A stretch of DNA of 64,000 bases from Salvator merianae. Lineage: Eukaryota; Chordata; Lepidosauria; Squamata; Teiidae. The stretch lies in NCBI GenBank assembly GCA_003586115.2, contig QVOM02000102.1, positions 1,843,607-1,907,606 of the forward strand, in the 5' to 3' direction. The notes under the pieces were generated by a model. That model saw only the letters and a program-made list of their open reading frames with translations. It ran no database searches and had not been told where the DNA came from. Numbering within the stretch: the stretch's first letter is position 1; the number at the start of each line of letters is the position of its first letter. Position numbers and translations under genes: made by a program. Below, piece by piece: positions 59,100-64,000 of this stretch.

Positions 59100-59309
59100 A
59101 ATGATTTATTAGCCCCACCTTGTGACAGTTGCTCCAGGCCCTGCTTTTCTTAGATTCAGATCAAAAGAAATTCCATGTAGCTGGTCACTAAGTCTTTTCA
59201 ATCCATGTGAACTCCACATTGCTGTATGGCTATAGCCACTTGCATTGTTCCTACAGGTTCTAGATTCCTTCCTTGTTCCAGCACCTCTGTTTGAATAACT
59301 CACTAAATT

Positions 59310-60255
59310 ATTCAGAGTACAAAACCTACAAGAGATTATGAAGAGCTCCACAGGGATCTCTTGACATTGGGTGAGTGGGCAGTGAAGTGGCAAATGCACT
59401 TCAATCTGAGCAAGTGCAAAGTAATGCACATTGGGGCAAAGAATCTCAATTACACTATAAACTGAGGGAACCTGAACTTTCTATGGCAGACCAGAAAAGG
59501 GATCTTGGGACTCTGGTGAACAACTCAGTGATGGTGCCACTCAAGTGCATGGCAGCAATGAAAAAGCAAATTCAGTGCTGGGGTAATTAGGAATGGAATA
59601 GAAAATAAGTTGTTATTGTGACCTTTTATAGATCTACAGTGAGGCCATATTTGGAATATGTGTACAATTCTGGTAATCACACCTCAGAAAGGGTATTGTG
59701 GAAGTGGAAAAAGTGCAGAAAAGGGTAACCAGAATGATCAAGAATGATGCCTTTTAGCCTTCAAAGATGTAATTTAGGAGATGACCTGTTTGGAGTATGT
59801 AAAATCATGCATGATATGGAAAAGTTAAACAGAGAAACATTTTCTTTATTGCACAACACTAGAATCAGGGCACACTTTCTGAAGCTGATGAGCAGGAGTT
59901 AGGACTGACAAAGTTGAGTATGTTTTTCCCCAGAGGGTCATTGGACTATGGAATTTGCCACCAGAAGAGGTATTGACAGCAGTCAGCCTGGATAACTTTA
60001 TGAAAGGGCTAGACAAATTCATGAAGGAGAGGTGTTATCAATGGCTCCTAGAATCAATGCCTAGGTACTGCCTCCAGGTTGGAAAGACAGGCAGGATGCC
60101 TCCAAAGGCTGTTTGCAGGGAACTGAGAGCAGGTGAAGGTTTTGCCTCTGTCTTCTGCTTGAGATGCCTAGAAGAAATTGGTGTGAGACAGGATGCTGGA
60201 CCAGATAGGCTGTGGCCTGATCCAGCAGTGCTCCTCTTATGTCCTTATGTTCTCT
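59310..60255 (+). mobile_element. CR1/L3-type LINE, C-terminus and 3' end
   Basis: Plus-strand reading gives WQMHFNLSKCKVMHIGAKN, then RPYLEYVYNSG near 59641-59675. Near 59950-60040 it gives FMKGLDKFMKERCYQWLL. The tail has GATGCTGGACCAGATAGGCT and CTGATCCAGCAGTGCTCCTC, ending TTATGTCCTTATGTTCT, the usual end of this squamate CR1 lineage. It differs from the lineage at 40466. Confidence 0.8.
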
Positions 60256-60309
60256 GCTGGCTCCTAGATCTTTTATCATGACTTTGGCCATTTCTGCACT
60301 CCCCTAAAA

Positions 60310-60372
60310 TCCTGGGTCAGGGATTGCACTGCTGACCTTTTGCATGCAAAGTAGATGTTTTATCACTGCGCT
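60310..60372 (-). mobile_element. tRNA-derived SINE head fragment
   Basis: Read in reverse: CGCAGTGATAAAACATCTAC, GCATGCAAAAGGTC and a worn B box GTGCAATCC. It matches the same tRNA SINE type as 17012-17105. Confidence 0.55.
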
Positions 60373-60929
60373 TTTGTAAATCAATACACATTTTGCTACA
60401 GAAAATAATTACTTATATCTTGCCTTTCTTGTGACGGTGTCAAGGTGACAAATATTGTTCTCCTCCCTTCCAGTCAAACCCCTAGATGGCTTTCTTTCCC
60501 TGCACATAGTAGAATCTCACAGATGAACTTTCTTTCCTCTGTTGTGTTTTTACAGAGAATTCTATGCCAGACACAATAGAGTTGCCAGACACAATAGAAA
60601 AGCCTGGGCAGCTGGTTGAATGAGGGTCTGGGCTGACAGACAGGTCCAGCCACATGTGACTGCACTGAGACCCTATTCCACTGTGGCACCAGCTGATGAA
60701 AGTTCCACACTTACTCGGAAAAACTTCCATTCTGCATCTCAAGGCAAGGCTAGGCTGTTCCTGTTGCCGCAGCACCAGCTTGATCATCTGTATTTGTGGC
60801 CATAAAAGGTGACGCATGGTTGGAAAGTGGTATGAGGAGTTAGGCGTTCTGACAGCACTCCCATAAGGCTGGAAGTGGGCAAACACCAGTTTCTATGGAA
60901 GAATCAGCATTTCCTTTTGTTGCTTAGAC

Positions 60930-61068
60930 CAGTGGTTCTCAAACCTGGACCTCCAGATGTTGCTAAACTACAACTCTCACCATTCCTTGCTTTGGCCGCA
61001 GCATCTAGGACTGCTGGGAGATGTAGGCCAGCAACATCTGGAGGACCAAATCTGAGAAAGAATCACTG
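60930..61068. mobile_element. hAT (Charlie-like) foldback MITE, 139 bp
   Basis: Ends CAGTGGTTCTCAAACC and GAGAAAGAATCACTG, the classic hAT-Charlie terminus. Inner arms CCTCCAGATGTTGCTAAACT and GCCAGCAACATCTGGAGG pair. Flanking 8-mers GCTTAGAC and GACTAGAG agree at five of eight positions. Confidence 0.75.
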
Positions 61069-61216
61069 GACTAGAGTATTTCCAAAGTAATCTATTTCTA
61101 CCTGTTGCTGCTTCAAGAGGGTCATACAGCTCTGAACTGTATTGTTCCCCCAAAGGTGAAGATTAGGTTTTTAAAATACTTGTGCTATATCATCACCATG
61201 GTGAAGTTGTAATACT

Positions 61217-61560
61217 ATCTGCTTTATTTATTTATTTATTTATTTATTCATTCATTCATTCATTCATTTATAGCATTTTATCCTGCCCTTCACCTGGAAG
61301 TCCCAGGGCAGATCATAACACATTAAAAAAATAATAATACTGAAAATATTTTAAAAATATAACCTATCCAACCTCTCTCCCTGGCAGGACTACAGTCAGA
61401 GGAACTAGGAATCAATGCTCCAGCTGAAGAGGTCTGGGCACTGAAAACCATATAAAGTTGGTATCTGGTTTACCTGCACTGGGAGGTTATTACAAAGCTG
61501 GGGGCCTCCACAGAGAAGACCCTCTTGATACATGATAGTATAAACATTCTCAGCCTGTAT
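61217..61560 (-). mobile_element. LINE 3' end with TTTA/TTCA tail
   Basis: (TTTA)n and (TTCA)n at 61221-61269 lead into TATCCTGCCCTTCACCTG and GTCCCAGGGCAGATCATAAC, the reverse of the L2-type 3' end. The block GGGAGGTTATTACAAAGCTG then GGGGGCCTCCACAGAGAAGA resembles its untranslated part. Confidence 0.5.
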
Positions 61561-62419
61561 AAGAACCTTGTGTGTGCCAAATTACTGGGCAAAAGTGACA
61601 GAATATGCCAAAACTGATTGTGAAAAAATCTTACTGCTTATGTGCCTCTGAACATGTATGAAGTTCCTGAACATATGCAGAAACTTATATGAATTAAACC
61701 AGAAGGTTGTAATGAGGAGTTATTTAAAAAGAAAATCAGTACAAAACAGGGATACAGTATATCTAGCTAAAAATGCCAGTGCAATGAAAACGATATGAAA
61801 TTAAACTATTTTGTCCTCCACTAGGAGTCAGTCCCCTATGTTTGCTTTGAATGTCATTCATTGTCCAACAATCACAAAGGCTCATAGCTGTTCTAGGACA
61901 CTTTAGTCAGAACATGTCTTTTTCTTCCCCATTTAATATGCATGCATGTCATAATAAAATATGCTATCAGTCATCGAAATGCCTGTGGTATAAATGTCAC
62001 CTGAGGAGTTTATGTCTTAATAAATCTGAAAGATCATTTACCTTGTTGGTGCTAACTGTAGTCAGAGGAGCAAAAAAGTAAATGGAGAGCAATATACCTA
62101 CAGGAGCTGCTGAGTGAGATATAGGCACTGTGGGAATTGGGATCCTTTAGAAAGCAAAAGATGATGGTACACAATAGCACTGGCAGTGATATAATATAAG
62201 TTAAATTTTACTCTTAGAGCCCAGTTGTACAAATGCTAACTGAAAATATTTCTCATCTATCAGTCTGAATTCTTCTAAGAATTCTAAGGTAAGAGTTCGC
62301 TTCCACAACAAGCTCCAACATGTAAAGGAATCTTGGGGAAGTAAGTGGAATGTGGCAAGGTATATTTTTTTGTTCTGAACTCTGCAGCTTCTCATAAAGG
62401 AATGCCTGTAGCCAAAATA
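61561..62419. other. Unassigned sequence
   Basis: No gene or named repeat recognised. Confidence 0.4.
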
Positions 62420-62841
62420 GGGCCTTTTCACACTTTATACTAGTCAGCATCTGGATGCTCACTAGTGAAGCGAATCTCTACCATGTGGAGGCTTTTGCGA
62501 TAGGGAGCAGACTACAGCTGCTCCCTATCACTACTTGCTGTGGAGCACAAAATTGTGCTCCACAGCTGCACTGGGAGCAGCTCCCCGTACATTGCATTTG
62601 CATCCTCTTCTGGGTGAGAATGCTGAGTGGTGCAGTGTTGCTGCGGCTTTGCAGTTGCACCATGTTTCAGGTCACCATGGCAGCAGCTAGAAGTTTCCTG
62701 AGCTGGTGTCATGGCCTGGGCCACGAGTATTCATACATGCGAATGCTGGTAGCCTGCTATGTTCCAGGCTTCACAGTTCACATAGCTTTCACACTGCAAG
62801 GTCTGTTCCACCTTAGAAAGGTGGAAAGTGTGAAAAGGCCC
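62420..62841 (+). mobile_element. C-family MITE copy 1, best preserved
   Basis: Ends GGGCCTTTTCACACTTTATA and AAAGTGTGAAAAGGCCC. Contains the hairpins GCATCTGGATGC, GGGAGCAGACTACAGCTGCTCCC-type pairing around 62503-62527 and GTGGAGCACAAAATTGTGCTCCAC-type pairing at 62538-62561. 422 bp, no ORF. Confidence 0.75.
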
Positions 62842-63102
62842 CTAGAAAGTACGTTAATCTAGGTGCATGATTTCCCACCCCATAAATAGGGCATTTCATA
62901 GACCAGAAGCCTAGTATGAAGTAAGTGTGCGGTAATGGTAGAAAGAGTTCTCAGTGTGGGTCCGAATCAGGTTTGCCCTCTTCCAATATCTGCTATTTGT
63001 ACAAGGATCTACTCTCATTCACTTAATTCAAGTCCCTCCCTTTATCCAAATAACAGACTTTGGTGGGGAATCTGTATCAGGACTGTCGTTTACAGCAAAG
63101 GG

Positions 63103-63325
63103 TTAAAGCAACAGTGGCTGGCGGCTTTAAGCCAGGGTGTTCATGCCCCGCATGAAGTGCATCATGGTCGTTTGCAGGGCCTCCGGGCCTCCGTACTGCC
63201 TCAGCAGCTCGCTTAGCGACCTGCTGAGGCAGTATGGAGGCCCGAAGGCTCCACAAACGGCCATGGTGCACTTTGCGCAGGATGTGAACACTCCAGCTTA
63301 CAGCCACTGGCTGCCACCGGGTTAA
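63103..63325. repeat. GC-rich foldback element, arms about 110 nt
   Basis: The two halves are inverted copies meeting near TCGCTTAGCGA at 63210-63220. CCTCCGTACTGCCTCAGCAG pairs with CTGCTGAGGCAGTATGGAGG, and AGTGCATCATGG with CCATGGTGCACT. Both ends lie in GGTTAAAG (63101-63108 and 63320-63327), so the duplication could be TTAA or the full 8 bp. No transposase. Confidence 0.75.
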
Positions 63326-63447
63326 AGTATCTTCAAACCCCAGACCAGGCCCTGATCTAGAACAGGGATTTTGAACGGATAGTTTGGGAAGCAAATATCT
63401 TCCTTTACAGGACATAATATATAACTGGATGACATAATGGAGCCTTG

Positions 63448-63883
63448 GGCCCTTTTCACACTGGCCAGTGGTTTACTGGGCATGCAGGGTCTCTGTCTTC
63501 CCCAGGCTGGTGCAGCACAGCAGAGGCCACGTCCCTCCTGAATGCTCTGTCTAATCTGCGTGGAGCTATGGAGCCGGATAAAGTGTCATATCCTGCTCCA
63601 CCAGTGGATTACTGATAGTGGAATGGTCCAGTGCAACGTGATTAGCATACCCCTTGGGCTGGTATACTAGGCCCAGTCCTTTTTTGACTAGGTACCCTGA
63701 AGTGTCACCAGAAATGTGCTACTCCTGGGTACATGGTCAAAAAGCCCTAGCTGGGAACTTTTGCTCCTGGTGTCCAGAGCTGGGCTGGAATAGGCTGTCC
63801 ACAATGCAGACAGCTCTTGGAGTGGTCTATCCATAATCTGAACCAGTGTGGTACAGGATAGCCTGTGCTGTGCAAAATAGGCC
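63448..63883 (+). mobile_element. GGCC MITE (436 bp, TSD TTG)
   Basis: Ends GGCCCTTTTCACACTGG and GTGCAAAATAGGCC, with TTG on both sides (63445-63447 and 63884-63886). The body resembles the D family (GGAATGGTCCAGTGCAACGT, GCTGGAATAGGCTGTCCACA). No ORF. Confidence 0.65.
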
Positions 63884-64000
63884 TTGTTTCCATCACAGTA
63901 AAGTGATGAAAATTTTAGTGATCAACAGGGTGATCTATGGCAATGTGTCAATCAGTGCTAATGGGTGACTGGACAACTTAAAAATACCTTTATTTCACCC

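Noticed and set aside
63077..63415. 112-residue minus-strand open frame
   Set aside because: It is generated by the GC-rich foldback element, whose two arms give similar frames on both strands.

Overview
This is eukaryotic, vertebrate-type intergenic or intronic DNA with no host exon, tRNA gene, rRNA gene or CpG island that I can support. It is AT-rich and filled with old, broken transposable elements. Several LINE clades occur side by side: L1, L2, two CR1/L3-type lineages, an R4-like element and a Vingi/I-like APE-type LINE. With them are tRNA-derived SINEs (one with a TTC tail), hAT MITEs, many GGCC-ended MITEs and palindromes resembling Penelope pseudo-LTRs. From family knowledge this mixture points to a squamate reptile, possibly a gecko; that is inference, not a database result.

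Layout. 1-3430 is an L1 ORF2 on the minus strand, split by a 239-bp palindrome and by a 989-bp hAT foldback element that carries a 455-nt pure A run and a perfect 8-bp target duplication. 3440-9025 holds a CR1 3' end, plain sequence, a MITE, and an L2 copy split by an L1 3' end. 9380-11110 is a Vingi-like LINE holding three MITEs nested inside one another. 11.1-14.4 kb is mostly featureless and may include conserved non-coding sequence. 14.4-18.2 kb has MITEs, L2, L1 and SINE pieces. 18.25-20.87 kb holds, on the minus strand, the wreck of an unusual repeat ORF with a PIN/FEN1-like signature. 20.94-25.1 kb is the longest single element, a Vingi-like LINE with endonuclease, reverse transcriptase and a C-terminal Cys/His segment, all frameshifted.

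25.5-31.8 kb has palindromes, MITEs, CR1 and a SINE. 31.8-35 kb is nearly plain. 35-40.1 kb is a dense MITE cluster. 40.47-41.58 kb is a readable CR1. 47.3-51 kb has a hAT element, an R4-like 3' end, and a CR1 cut by a hAT MITE with a perfect 8-bp duplication. 52-64 kb has further MITEs, CR1 and foldbacks.

The clearest internal logic is in the GGCC-ended MITEs. They leave 3-bp target duplications, and a roughly 180-bp member (called A here) sits inside other members of the same group in at least four of six copies. One insertion is proven by an intact empty site in a sister copy in this same window. No autonomous source for these MITEs is present. All reverse transcriptase cores seen have lost an aspartate of the catalytic motif or the reading frame, so nothing here looks capable of moving itself.
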